Assembly (NCBI GenBank): GCA_016932075.1
Contig: JAFGDP010000095.1
Location: 1-64,000 of the forward strand
Origin: Chitinispirillaceae bacterium
GTDB lineage: Bacteria > Fibrobacterota > Chitinivibrionia > Chitinivibrionales > Chitinispirillaceae
Direction: 5' to 3'
DNA: 64,000 bases
Shown: positions 29,106 through 37,655 of the stretch, piece after piece
How the letters are laid out: each line of letters starts with the position of its first letter
How positions within the stretch are numbered: the stretch's first letter is position 1
The notes under the pieces: model-generated
What the model was told of the DNA's origin: nothing
The model's database searches: none
Seen by the model: the letters and a program-made list of their open reading frames with translations, nothing else
Made by a program: the position numbers and the translations under genes

Positions 29106-30017
29106 TCACCAATGGTAGGTTACATCTATCCAGGGAATTGGGAACTCCATTTTTTCGTAGAAAAACAAACCGATGTCGGTTGATAGATGCTTTCCCAATA
29201 TCCGGCCGGCTAGGCCGCAGATAAACGGTGATTCAAAATCCTCGATTTGGAATAGCCAATTTTCTGTTACCAGCGCGAAATGCTTATTCAGCCGAAGGAT
29301 GCCGCAAAATGAAAACCAGTACAACTCCCCAAAACCTGATTCATCCGCGCCTACGGTGAATGGCGGGCTTATACTGAACGTCGCATGTTTATCATGATCG
29401 CCCACGGTTATGCTTCCATACGGAAGGTTTAATGCAAAACCTTCAGCCGGGATTATAAGCGTCTGCATTCCAAGAGCGATGCTCAGCGGTTTTGCTATCT
29501 CACCGCCAACTTTGCCGCCCAGGATTACATTCAGTCCCTCTTCCATAAACCATAATGGAACTGCCGCGCCTGCGTAGAGATCGACATGTTCCGATACCCC
29601 GATTCCCACCGATGAAAAAAACAGCTCTTTTTGTGAAAAGCTTACTGTTCCTTTTCCCAACATGAAGGCGGACGGTGAATAGAGATAGGTGGTACGGTTC
29701 GGATCAGGATACCACATGTCATCTGTCATGTCCGCCGGGACAAGGGTTTCACGTTTAAGGTTTTTGATTATCTTTTTATCAATAGTCATCTGGTTTCCAT
29801 CGCCGAATTCAATGACGATGCTTTCCTCGTTCTCCTTCACCAAATACCCTTTAAGGCCTTGTCCGTCCTTGAGGGTTACGGTATAGAGTGGTCTTTCTTT
29901 CGCTGATACTTCCAAAGACGATGTGTCATTGGCCGGATCGTGCGATTGTTCAATAATTTCTTCCGAATAAGCACCTGTCATCCCTACTAACAGTGCCATG
30001 AATGGTATGATTCGCAT
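29106..30017 (-). CDS. Predicted outer-membrane beta-rich protein, unknown
   Basis: 303 residues from the ATG at 30017, chosen because GGAGAG lies 4 nt upstream and the protein then begins with a signal peptide (MRIIPFMALLVGMTGAYSEE). Residues ~45-90 (YTVTLKDGQGLKGYLVKENEESIVIEFGDG then KKIIKNLKRE) look like a small SH3-like or LSM-type beta-barrel that I have seen at the N-terminus of surface proteins. The remainder alternates polar and aromatic residues and ends in ...WIDVTYHW, a terminal aromatic as in outer-membrane beta-barrels. Function unknown. Confidence 0.6.
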   Translation of the reverse strand: MRIIPFMALLVGMTGAYSEEIIEQSHDPANDTSSLEVSAKERPLYTVTLKDGQGLKGYLVKENEESIVIEFGDGNQMTIDKKIIKNLKRETLVPADMTDDMWYPDPNRTTYLYSPSAFMLGKGTVSFSQKELFFSSVGIGVSEHVDLYAGAAVPLWFMEEGLNVILGGKVGGEIAKPLSIALGMQTLIIPAEGFALNLPYGSITVGDHDKHATFSISPPFTVGADESGFGELYWFSFCGILRLNKHFALVTENWLFQIEDFESPFICGLAGRILGKHLSTDIGLFFYEKMEFPIPWIDVTYHW

Positions 30018-30186
30018 GTTACTCTCCATGTGTGTGCTGGTCTGTTTCATGCAAGGACTTGTAAACCCTTGGTAATTTACATTTTTATTTGTCCCTCGTG
30101 GGCAACTTTGAATTACGTGAATTTTGATCCAGGTAGTGCGGTGTTACGTCTCTTTTCCCAACGTCGCGGCACATACACGGCATTTT

Positions 30187-31356
30187 TCACTTCAGCTTGT
30201 CAAATTTGCCCTGCGGCGGCAGGGAGCGTTTGCCCGCTTTGAACGCGATGGCGCCGGACGGACACGCCGTGATACAGGAGCCGCACGCGAAACAGTCCGG
30301 AATGGCCTTGTCCCGTTTCAGAATGCAGCCCATGACCGTTGACGGACACGCTTTGACGCACGTACCGCATGCGATGCATTTTTTATAATCAACGACTATT
30401 TTAAAAACCGAAACGTGCTCGATAATCCATCCTGCCAGCCCGAACGGGCAAAACAGGTGACACCAGGGACGGTACACAACGATACTCGCCAGCAGCAGTG
30501 CGCCGGCAAAGATGCCGCCGGCAATACTCAGTTTCTGCGGCTTGAAAATCTTGAACGGATCGATGGGATCTATGATATCATACGCCCATGCAAGGGCGAG
30601 AACGGTGAAGAACGCAACAAAGGCGATCCGTACCGTATTGCTGATGACAAAAGGGATCCGGTACTGCCCGATGCGGGGCTGGTCGCGGGAATCACGGTTC
30701 ATTCTGAACAGCAGGTCCTGCAGCGTGCCGGCCTGGCATCCCCATGAACAGATGAACTTGTTGGCAATGAGCACCATGAGCAGGAACGCCGCAAGGGCGA
30801 TCATCCGGGGAGGGAAAAGCACTTTTACCGTGCCGAAAAGCGCAATTGCGTCCTTGACCGTTCCCATTGGTCCGGGATCAGAACCGAGAACGACCCCGAA
30901 GATGACCACCGCAAAGGCATAGTACGCCATTCTCGCCCTGTTGGTGAGTTTCTTTCTACGCAGAACAAACAGCATTCCGGCAAGGAAAACGAACCACGCG
31001 CCGAACTTGATAAAAATCTTGTTCCAGTTTTTTGACTCGCTCTCCGCGCGCACCACCGCGGCTTTCTTTACTTGGAAAACCAGCTCTTTTTTGGAATAGC
31101 CCAGATCGCCCAGCCGTCGCGATAGATCGTTTCTGGAGGTCAGGCCGAACAGCTTCTTCAGCTGCGGGTTTCGCAGGTTATTGGTCGCACCGAACTGCGC
31201 GACCGTCATGGTGTCATTGAATACAAGCGCGCCCGGCGCTTCAATGCGTTCAGGCTTCTCGTTCCAGAGCCGGACCGAAAAGAACGATCCACCCACCACC
31301 GCGGCAACAACGAGCACTGACCGCGCAACGACCCCGGCTTTATTCGTACCACTCAT
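30187..31356 (-). CDS. Membrane polyferredoxin (NapH/4Fe-4S family)
   Basis: 389 residues. Several transmembrane helices and two membrane-proximal NapH-type Cys motifs (FICSWGCQAG and WCHLFCPFG) are followed by two C-terminal [4Fe-4S] ferredoxin motifs (CIACGTCVKACP and CFACGSCITACP). Such proteins move electrons between the quinone pool and periplasmic or cytoplasmic reductases. An N-terminal anchor is followed by a soluble ~90-residue segment with a helical FGLTSRNDLSRRLGDLGYSKKE element. No partner reductase gene is nearby, so the electron acceptor cannot be inferred. Confidence 0.85.
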   Translation of the reverse strand: MSGTNKAGVVARSVLVVAAVVGGSFFSVRLWNEKPERIEAPGALVFNDTMTVAQFGATNNLRNPQLKKLFGLTSRNDLSRRLGDLGYSKKELVFQVKKAAVVRAESESKNWNKIFIKFGAWFVFLAGMLFVLRRKKLTNRARMAYYAFAVVIFGVVLGSDPGPMGTVKDAIALFGTVKVLFPPRMIALAAFLLMVLIANKFICSWGCQAGTLQDLLFRMNRDSRDQPRIGQYRIPFVISNTVRIAFVAFFTVLALAWAYDIIDPIDPFKIFKPQKLSIAGGIFAGALLLASIVVYRPWCHLFCPFGLAGWIIEHVSVFKIVVDYKKCIACGTCVKACPSTVMGCILKRDKAIPDCFACGSCITACPSGAIAFKAGKRSLPPQGKFDKLK

Positions 31357-31402
31357 GTCATTTCCTTTCTCCGGTTAACTAAAGGTATTCCCCATTAACG
31401 CG

Positions 31403-31780
31403 CTATATCCTGGCATTGTCTTTTTTTGCCAGTACCACCATTCCCTTTGGAACCATATGCCCCTTGAACGGCACCCAAAAAGCTTTAAAGTAGCTTATGC
31501 GAATGTCAATAAAACCATGTTCGTTCAGCAAGCCCGTTATTTCCTCAGACGAATAGAGCGTCAGGTTCATCTTTCGCACGTATTTTGCATGATTCAATCC
31601 ATCGTCCTTATTAAAAGCCATTTCACCAACAAATCTTCCGCCGGGCCGGAGCGCGCGCGCTATTTCCCGCACTGCCGTGCCCGGTTCCGGCCAGAAATAC
31701 AACGTTTCAATCGCGACAACCGCGGAAAACGTTATTATTCTCCTGAAACATGCAAAATTTGACTGCCAAAACGCTTTGTT
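31403..31780 (-). pseudogene. C-terminal remnant of a class I methyltransferase
   Basis: The reverse frame is open from 31780 and reads TFSAVVAIETLYFWPEPGTA then VREIARALRPGGRFVGEM. This is the beta4-alpha-beta5 half of a Methyltransf_11 enzyme, in which V-V-A-x-E-T-x-Y-F-W-P is characteristic. Motif I (the SAM-binding GxGxG) should lie about 60-70 residues earlier but is absent; the frame is closed by a stop at 31781-31783. An ATG at 31702 would give only 99 residues. A 5' deletion of a once complete gene is the simplest reading. The neighbouring polyferredoxin gene is intact. Confidence 0.6.
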
Positions 31781-31820
31781 TTACTGTCAAGCCGGTCTTT
31801 CGGGGCAAACGCCGCAGCAG

Positions 31821-32366
31821 CTAAAACCTGAACTCCCTGTCTACTATCTCTGAAATAAATCGATCAAGCGACACCGGATAATACTGGAACCTGGGCCCGA
31901 AGATTAGACCGGTGCGGGTGTTCTCCTGCGCCATGAGGGTGTCATGGAGCCGGTTCAGGTGCTCGTCCGGTTTCTCTTCAAAGTTCTGCATCTTGAAGTA
32001 TTCGCTCTCGACCTTGAGCTGTTTGTTGTTTGAATAGGCGAATGAAAAAATGCGGCCCTGGATATCCTGTTCAAAGGTATCGGGATCGAACACGTCGCCG
32101 AACGTCTCCTGCAGGGCATGCGGCGAGATGATGAACTTCGGGGACACGTTTATCTTGCCGTTGATCTCAACCGTGTGCGAGGGATTTTCGTCGTTGGGCG
32201 AGACGAGAATGTAGGGGAGCTGGTGGTATCCTGAAACAAAGCCGCTGATGGGCCTGCGCAGGATATCGGTCTTGAAATAGATCTCCTTGATTATTTCATT
32301 ATTGCCGTGCTGAAAATGCCAGGAACTCATACGGGGTAAATGGCCGTCCTTTTTTGTGATGATCAC
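31821..32366 (-). CDS. Conserved-looking protein of unknown function
   Basis: 181 residues (170 if the internal MSSWHFQHGNN start is used), soluble and beta-rich, with no signal peptide. Residues SGFVSGYHQLPYILVSPND, INGKINVSPKFIISPHALQETFGDVFD and GRIFSFAYSNNKQLKVESEYF suggest a compact globular fold. I do not recognise a family. It precedes the methyltransferase remnant and follows tyrosine phenol-lyase on the same strand (73 bp gap), so it could be in that transcript. Codon use looks like that of its neighbours, which supports real coding. Confidence 0.55.
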   Translation of the reverse strand: MIITKKDGHLPRMSSWHFQHGNNEIIKEIYFKTDILRRPISGFVSGYHQLPYILVSPNDENPSHTVEINGKINVSPKFIISPHALQETFGDVFDPDTFEQDIQGRIFSFAYSNNKQLKVESEYFKMQNFEEKPDEHLNRLHDTLMAQENTRTGLIFGPRFQYYPVSLDRFISEIVDREFRF

Positions 32367-32439
32367 CGTATATGCAACAATAACGGAAGTGTGAGGTAAA
32401 ATACATTAATTCTATGATGCGGTGCCTGGACGGACCGAC

Positions 32440-33858
32440 TCAGGCGAGCGGCTCAAACCGTGCCTGAAAGAACCGCAGGTCCCTGGGTTCGTATACCATG
32501 GCCAATCCGCGGGCATCTTTTCGGTTATCATAGACGCATTTGACCGCTTCGGCCACCACATCCATATGCGCCTGGGTGTAAACGCGACGGGGGATGGTGA
32601 GCCGCACGAGTTCCAGCTTTGGATACCGGTGATCGCCGGTTTTAGGGTCACGGCCGGCAGACACGATGCCGCGTTCCATGCTGCGGATGCCGGAATCGAG
32701 ATAGAGCTGTGCAGCAAGCGCCTGGGCAGGGAACTGGTCCTGCGGAATATGGTCGTATATCTTTCGAGCATCAAGAAAGATGCCGTGGCCGCCGATCGGT
32801 TGCACGATCGGAATGTTCCAGTTCTGGAGCAGGCCGCCCAGGTAATAGACCTGGCCGATGCGCGACCGCATGTGGTCGTCCTGGAGCGACTCTTCGATGC
32901 CGATAGCGAGCGCTTCCATGTCCCTTCCGGCCATGCCGCCGTACGTATGCAGGCCCTCGTAGACCACCACCATGTTGCGGAGCTGCTCGAACAGCGCAGG
33001 ATCATTGACCGCGAGCCAGCCGCCGATATTGACGAGAGCGTCTTTTTTTGCGCTCATCCAGGCGCCGTCCGAAAGGCTGCACAGTTCATGCACGATCTCC
33101 CTGATCGGCGTGTTGCCGTAGCCCTGTTCGCGTTCCTGGATGAAATAGGCGTTTTCCGCACAACGGGTCACATCGAGAAACAGGCGTATGCCGTGTGCAG
33201 TGCACCAGCCGCGCACCTGGCGGAGGTTTGCCATGCTGATCGGCTGGCCTCCTGCCATGTTGACGGTTGCTGCAATGCTGACATAGGCGATCTGCGCCGG
33301 ACCGCCTGCTGTTTTGAGCACGGCGTCGAGCTTGTCCATGGCCACGTTGCCTTTGAAAGGATGGGTATTATAAGGATCGTGCGCTTCTTCGATGATCACG
33401 TCCTCGAAAATCCCGCCGGCAAGCTCCTGATGAAGCCTCGTGGTGGTGAAATACATGTTGCCCGGGACATACTGTCCCGGTTTAATCGCGGCCTTGCTGA
33501 TCAGGTGCTCTGCCCCGCGTCCCTGATGCGTGGGAACGACGTGCTGATAGCCATAGTGCTTCTGTACGGCCGATTCAAGGTGAAAGTAGTTTCTGCTGCC
33601 GGCGTAGGATTCGTCACCGAGCATGATCCCTGCCCACTGTAAATCACTCATGGCGCTGGTGCCACTGTCGGTAAGCAGGTCGATATAAACGTCCTTTGAG
33701 TGGAGCAGGAACGTATTGTACCCGGCTTCTCTGATAGCCTGCTGCCGCTGGACGGCACTCATCATGCGAATGGGCTCGACCATCTTTATTTTCCAGGGTT
33801 CCGCCCAGGAGCGCCGTGAAAGCTGTTGACCAATGGTCCTGATGTGCGATGGTTCCAT
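32440..33858 (-). CDS. tpl: Tyrosine phenol-lyase (beta-eliminating lyase family)
   Basis: PLP enzyme that splits L-tyrosine to phenol, pyruvate and ammonia; it is the sister of tryptophanase. It has 472 residues from the ATG at 33858; the longer frame adds an implausible hydrophobic leader. The PLP lysine is Lys272 in MSAKKDALVNIGG. Substrate-class residues point to tyrosine phenol-lyase: SMERGI with Arg396 where tryptophanases have V-E-I-G, and MYFTTTR with Thr139. All three sit 15 positions after the Citrobacter freundii numbering I recall (K257, R381, T124). The C-terminus RLTIPRRVYTQAHMDVVAEA is also family-typical. No TyrR box was identified. Confidence 0.88.
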   Translation of the reverse strand: MEPSHIRTIGQQLSRRSWAEPWKIKMVEPIRMMSAVQRQQAIREAGYNTFLLHSKDVYIDLLTDSGTSAMSDLQWAGIMLGDESYAGSRNYFHLESAVQKHYGYQHVVPTHQGRGAEHLISKAAIKPGQYVPGNMYFTTTRLHQELAGGIFEDVIIEEAHDPYNTHPFKGNVAMDKLDAVLKTAGGPAQIAYVSIAATVNMAGGQPISMANLRQVRGWCTAHGIRLFLDVTRCAENAYFIQEREQGYGNTPIREIVHELCSLSDGAWMSAKKDALVNIGGWLAVNDPALFEQLRNMVVVYEGLHTYGGMAGRDMEALAIGIEESLQDDHMRSRIGQVYYLGGLLQNWNIPIVQPIGGHGIFLDARKIYDHIPQDQFPAQALAAQLYLDSGIRSMERGIVSAGRDPKTGDHRYPKLELVRLTIPRRVYTQAHMDVVAEAVKCVYDNRKDARGLAMVYEPRDLRFFQARFEPLA

Positions 33859-34260
33859 GGTAGAATCCTGCCAGGAAAGGAGTGCGCAGGTGAACGCGGA
33901 TAAAAAAGCAAAAGATAAAATAGTAATATTCACAAGCGCTGGTTACGATAATCGGAATGGAATACGGAAGGTCAAAGGAAACGGGGAGATACGGTATCAG
34001 GGCGGCGAGCTATTTAATTGTAGAGGAGGCAAAAACAAAGCATCGACGCGCGGGTCGTACCGGGAGGAGTTCCCTATACTTGGCGAATAGGAATTCAATC
34101 TTCGGTTCAGCCATCGATTTTACATAGGCGTGATTCCCCGGCCGCCTGACCTTCCTGCGTCAGGCGGCGAAGTGTGCATGTTCTCTAAGAGATCGTCGGC
34201 AGGAGACATGATCCTGCAGGCAATCGGCAGCATCCTGCACGCAACCCGGCATGGGATCGA
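33859..34260. other. Intergenic region upstream of tyrosine phenol-lyase
   Basis: About 400 bp between the tyrosine phenol-lyase start and the stop of the next minus-strand gene. It holds a perfect 10-bp palindromic hairpin at 34141-34168. A purine-rich TAGAGGAGGC near 34020 looks like a ribosome-binding site on the plus strand but no start codon follows. An 85-codon Lys-rich plus-strand frame (33833-34090) lacks family features and is not called. The tyrosine phenol-lyase promoter should lie here. Confidence 0.5.
34141..34168. repeat. REP-like perfect hairpin
   Basis: GCCGCCTGAC and GTCAGGCGGC form a 10-bp perfect stem around an 8-nt loop. GC-rich and extragenic, without a T-run, it looks like a single repetitive extragenic palindrome rather than an intrinsic terminator. 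Confidence 0.5.
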
Positions 34261-35019
34261 TTAGCAGATCGTGTTTTGGGAAACTTTCCCCTTGATATCG
34301 AAATTCTCAAAATGGATCCGTTTGGAAAGGTCGGGAACCTCGCTTGCGCAGGTTGCGGGAAGGGATGAGGAGTATTTTTTCAGAAAGCGGTCCGCAAAGC
34401 GCTGCCACGAAGCGTCAAATGATCCGCCTGACTGGTGTTTGATTACGATGTCGGGCGTAACGATCAGGCGATGGGTCCGCCGCACCTGCATGCAGATGTC
34501 CAGGTCATAGAAGTGGAACCGGTCAAACGTGGCTTCATCGAACCGGATCCGGTCAAAGAGCGTTGCGCGGATAGCAAAGAACAGTCCGTCCACCGCAACC
34601 ACGTCGGCGTCGGTATTGTCCCATGAAAAAACGGTCAGGTGAAAGGCGGCGCCATTTCCGGTCTCATGGATGACCTTGCCTTTTATAAACGGCCTTCCGG
34701 CAGCGACCCATCCGGGATGCTCCCTGAACAGGTACTGCGTGCCCGCCACGCCCACGAGCCCGATGGATGCGTCGTCGAATTTTTTCTGCAGGACGCGGTG
34801 CCAGCCGATCTCCATGAAAAACGCGTCCTCGTGCATGAAAACGAGAATATCGCCACGTGCCCTGCTCAGGCCCCTGTTGTACGCGGCGCAGATGCCGCTT
34901 GCGCCTGAGCGGTTGTCGATGCGCAGATACTCGGCCTCGCCGGAGGCCGTCTTTTGAATATTGCGTTCATGGAGCGTCCAGGCAGGGTCCTGTTTGGAAC
35001 AGACGATCACGCTGACCAT
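34261..35019 (-). CDS. Glycosyltransferase, GT2-like
   Basis: 252 residues from the ATG at 35019, where MVSVIVCSKQDPAW begins with the GT-A first strand; the longer frame adds an unlikely leader. It contains SGICAAYNRGLSRARGDILVFMHEDAFF: the nucleotide-binding region, then a His-Glu-Asp in the place of the usual DxD. This matches a glycosyltransferase subgroup that begins SVIVCS and carries the F-x-H-E/D-D motif. Later FFAIRATLF and FHFYDLDICMQVRRTHRLIV are conserved GT2 C-terminal elements. It is divergent from the FdtA/DegT genes and probably belongs to the same glycan locus. Confidence 0.75.
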   Translation of the reverse strand: MVSVIVCSKQDPAWTLHERNIQKTASGEAEYLRIDNRSGASGICAAYNRGLSRARGDILVFMHEDAFFMEIGWHRVLQKKFDDASIGLVGVAGTQYLFREHPGWVAAGRPFIKGKVIHETGNGAAFHLTVFSWDNTDADVVAVDGLFFAIRATLFDRIRFDEATFDRFHFYDLDICMQVRRTHRLIVTPDIVIKHQSGGSFDASWQRFADRFLKKYSSSLPATCASEVPDLSKRIHFENFDIKGKVSQNTIC

Positions 35020-35135
35020 ATGGTATATGGTACATGAAATGCGCCGGTTGTGCCATGATTGGCAAATTCCGTGAAAGGTAAACAGCATCTATGTATTTTA
35101 TTACATCGGCCCCAGAGAGTCAGGATTGGAACAAG

Positions 35136-35609
35136 ATGGAAGAAATCATAGTCCGGAATTGTGCATGGATCACCATTCCCCGGATAAAGGACGGGTTTGA
35201 CGGCGTCATTTCTGTGGTTGAGGAGGCGCGCGCCATCCCGTTTTCCATTAGGAGGGTCTACTATATCTATAACCTCATGAACCATGACCGGGTCCTGCGC
35301 GGCAAACACGCCCATAAAAAGCTCAGGCAGGTGCTGTTCTGCATCAACGGGAGCTGTGACATCATTCTCAATGACGGAAAGAACGTCCAGGTCGTTGAAC
35401 TCTGCGAACCGCATATCGGGTTGTACGTGGGGAACCGGCTCTGGCACGTGATGCACAATTTCCGCAACAACTGCATACTCCTGGTATTCGCGTCAGAGTA
35501 TTTCAAGGAGAGCGACTATATCCGCGATTTCGACGCATTCCTCAAGTATGTTTCATCTCCCCGCCGAACGGCCGGAAAAACAGCCCGTACAAAGAGAGGT
35601 GCGGGCTGA
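35136..35609 (+). CDS. FdtA/QdtA-type dTDP-4-keto-6-deoxyhexose 3,4-ketoisomerase
   Basis: 157 residues from the ATG at 35136 (preceded by GGA; the longer frame adds 15 residues). A cupin-fold enzyme of the FdtA/QdtA/WxcM class. The signature RVLRGKHAHKKLRQVLFCINGS has the catalytic His pair at residues 58 and 60, and the LYVGNRLWHVMHNF and LVFASEYFKESDYIRDFDAFL blocks are also typical. It moves the keto group of dTDP-4-keto-6-deoxyglucose from C4 to C3, making the substrate for the PLP aminotransferase encoded 2 bp downstream. The FdtA (galacto) versus QdtA (gluco) product cannot be told. Confidence 0.9.
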   Translation: MEEIIVRNCAWITIPRIKDGFDGVISVVEEARAIPFSIRRVYYIYNLMNHDRVLRGKHAHKKLRQVLFCINGSCDIILNDGKNVQVVELCEPHIGLYVGNRLWHVMHNFRNNCILLVFASEYFKESDYIRDFDAFLKYVSSPRRTAGKTARTKRGAG

Positions 35610-35611
35610 GA

Positions 35612-36694
35612 ATGGTCCTTTTCAATGACCTAAAAAAGCACTATGCCTCGTGCAGGCGCGATATTGACGCGGCTGTTCGGGCCGTATTCGACAGCGGCAG
35701 CCATATTCTGGGCAGAGAGGTGCAGGAGTTTGAGCGGGAGTTTGCCGCGTATTGCGGGGTTGCGTACTGCGTCGGCGTGGCCTCGGGCACCGAGGCGATC
35801 GCTCTGGCGCTGATGGCGCTGGATATCGGGGCCGGTCATGAGGTGATCACCACGAACATGACCGCGTTTCCCACCGTTGCCGGGATCAGGCAGGCCGGCG
35901 CCATCCCCGTTGTCGCGGATATCAGGAGCAGTGACGGACTTCTGGACCCCGCAAGCGTGGAAAGAAACATTACGGCCGGGACACGGGCGATCGTCGCGGT
36001 GCATCTCTATGGCCAGTGCTGCGACATGGACCCGCTTCTGGACCTGGCGCGTCAGCGGAATCTGTATCTCATTGAAGACGCCGCCCAGGCCGCTGGCTCG
36101 ACCTATAACGGCAGGAACGCGGGAAGCATGGGCGTCTGCACCGCGTTTTCGTTCTATCCGACAAAAAATCTCGGCGCGTTCGGCGATGCCGGCGCCGTGA
36201 CCACAAACAGCAGCGAACTTTACCAGAAGCTGCTCATGCTCAGGAACTATGGCCAGAGCCGGCGCTACTATCATGACGCGCCCGGAATCAACAGCAGGCT
36301 TGACGAGCTGCAGGCCGCGATGCTCCGCGCAAAGCTCCCGCATCTGGACGAATGGAACAAGCGGCGCGCCGCGATCGCGGCGCGCTATAGGCAGGGCCTC
36401 AAAAACGTCACCTGCCTGGATCAACATGCGTATGGAACGTCAAACAACCATCTGTTCGTGGTCAGGCACGAAAGGCGGGACCATCTCATGGAGTTTCTGC
36501 GCGACCGCGGCATCCAGACGCTCATTCACTACCCGGTGCCGATAAACAGGCAGAAGGCGTTTCGCGGGAAGAACACGGCGCCGCTGCCAGAGAGCGAAAC
36601 CTTTGCGGACACCATCGTGTCGCTTCCGCTCTATCCGGAACTGGAGGACAACGAAGTGGACCAGGTGATCGAGGCGATCAATGACTGCCGCTGA
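35612..36694 (+). CDS. DegT/DnrJ/EryC1/StrS sugar aminotransferase (FdtB/QdtB-like)
   Basis: 360 residues. Its PLP Schiff-base Lys185 is in SFYPTKNLGAFGDAGAV; GTEAIALAL binds the phosphate and EDAAQAAGSTY stacks on the cofactor. With the ketoisomerase 2 bp upstream it should convert dTDP-3-keto-6-deoxyhexose to the 3-amino sugar (Fuc3N or Qui3N type). The N-terminal MVLFNDLKKHYASCRRDIDAA is characteristic of FdtB/QdtB-like members. It overlaps the downstream GT2 gene by 14 bp. No acetyltransferase (FdtC/QdtC) is seen in the window. Confidence 0.92.
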   Translation: MVLFNDLKKHYASCRRDIDAAVRAVFDSGSHILGREVQEFEREFAAYCGVAYCVGVASGTEAIALALMALDIGAGHEVITTNMTAFPTVAGIRQAGAIPVVADIRSSDGLLDPASVERNITAGTRAIVAVHLYGQCCDMDPLLDLARQRNLYLIEDAAQAAGSTYNGRNAGSMGVCTAFSFYPTKNLGAFGDAGAVTTNSSELYQKLLMLRNYGQSRRYYHDAPGINSRLDELQAAMLRAKLPHLDEWNKRRAAIAARYRQGLKNVTCLDQHAYGTSNNHLFVVRHERRDHLMEFLRDRGIQTLIHYPVPINRQKAFRGKNTAPLPESETFADTIVSLPLYPELEDNEVDQVIEAINDCR

Positions 36695-37655
36695 TACCGC
36701 GCTCAATCTGTCAATCGTTATTCCCGTGTATCGCGGGGAACAGTCGATCGGTCCGCTGGTCGATCTTCTGGTGAGGGATCTCTCGCCGCTTTACCGTCTG
36801 GAGATCGTGCTGGTGAACGACTGCTCGCCGGACAATTCGGAACAGGCATGCGTCGCGCTCTACCGGCAATATCCATCGATAGTCAAGTTCTACAGTCTGT
36901 CCAAAAACGTGGGCGAGCATAACGCGGTCATGGCCGGGCTCAACAAGTCAACGGGCGACTGGGTGGTCATCATGGACGACGATTTCCAGAACCCAGTGAG
37001 CGAGGTGGTCAAACTCGTCTCCTTTGCCGCGCAAAACGCCTACGACGTGGTGTATACCTGGTATGACCGGAAAAAACATTCATCTCTGCGCAATCTGGGA
37101 AGCTGGTTCAATGACAAGGTGGCCACGATCATGCTCAAGAAACCGGCGAAGCTCTATCTTTCCAGTTTCAAGGCGATGAACCGTTTCCTGGTAAACGAGG
37201 TGATCAAATACACCCTGCCGTTCTCCTATATCGACGGCCTTATCATGCAGATCACGGGCAATATCGGCACCGTGCAGGTGGAACATGAGGCGCGCGCCGC
37301 CGGTCGTTCGGGATACACGCTCAAAAAGCTCATCTCTCTATGGATGAACATGTTCACCAACTTTTCCGTCCTGCCCCTGCGCCTGGCAATGGCCATGGGG
37401 TTCGCGTTCGCGGGACTCGGGTTCCTGGTCGGTCTCGAAATGGTCATCGAAAAGTACCTCAATCCGACAATGCCGGTCGGTTACGCGTTCCTGGTGTTCA
37501 TCGTGACCGTGTTTGCCGGGATCCAGCTCATCGCGATCGGCATGGTCGGCGAATACCTGGGCAGGATGTTCCTCAACCAGAACAGAAAGCCGCAATACTC
37601 CATTCGTTCGTCGTACGAAACCCCGGCGCCAGAAGAGCCTCATGGAAAAAAATGA
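36681..37655 (+). CDS. GT2 polyprenyl-phosphate glycosyltransferase, DPM1/GtrB-like
   Basis: 324 residues. A cytoplasmic GT-A domain (LSIVIPVYRGEQSIGPLV, IVLVNDCSPDNS, and VVIMDDDFQNPV with the DDD metal-binding motif) is followed by two C-terminal transmembrane helices (~235-260 and ~268-292) and a short tail. The architecture matches DPM1/GtrB/ArnC enzymes that load a sugar onto undecaprenyl phosphate. The GT-C enzyme at 38510 is a natural downstream user of such a donor. It overlaps both neighbours by 14 bp (36681-36694 and 37642-37655), indicating tight coupling. Confidence 0.9.
   Translation: MTAADTALNLSIVIPVYRGEQSIGPLVDLLVRDLSPLYRLEIVLVNDCSPDNSEQACVALYRQYPSIVKFYSLSKNVGEHNAVMAGLNKSTGDWVVIMDDDFQNPVSEVVKLVSFAAQNAYDVVYTWYDRKKHSSLRNLGSWFNDKVATIMLKKPAKLYLSSFKAMNRFLVNEVIKYTLPFSYIDGLIMQITGNIGTVQVEHEARAAGRSGYTLKKLISLWMNMFTNFSVLPLRLAMAMGFAFAGLGFLVGLEMVIEKYLNPTMPVGYAFLVFIVTVFAGIQLIAIGMVGEYLGRMFLNQNRKPQYSIRSSYETPAPEEPHGKK

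Noticed and set aside
32422..33642. 406-codon plus-strand frame opposite tyrosine phenol-lyase
   Set aside because: Antisense shadow of a well-recognised PLP enzyme; composition (His/Val/Asp-rich) is typical of reverse-frame translation of G+C-rich genes.
32440..33858. Annotation as tryptophanase
   Set aside because: Arg396 in SMERGI and Thr139 in MYFTTTR match tyrosine phenol-lyase, whereas tryptophanases have V-E-I-G at the former site.
33833..34090. 85-codon Lys-rich plus-strand frame over the tyrosine phenol-lyase start
   Set aside because: Overlaps the gene's 5' end antisense, has no Shine-Dalgarno and no domain pattern.
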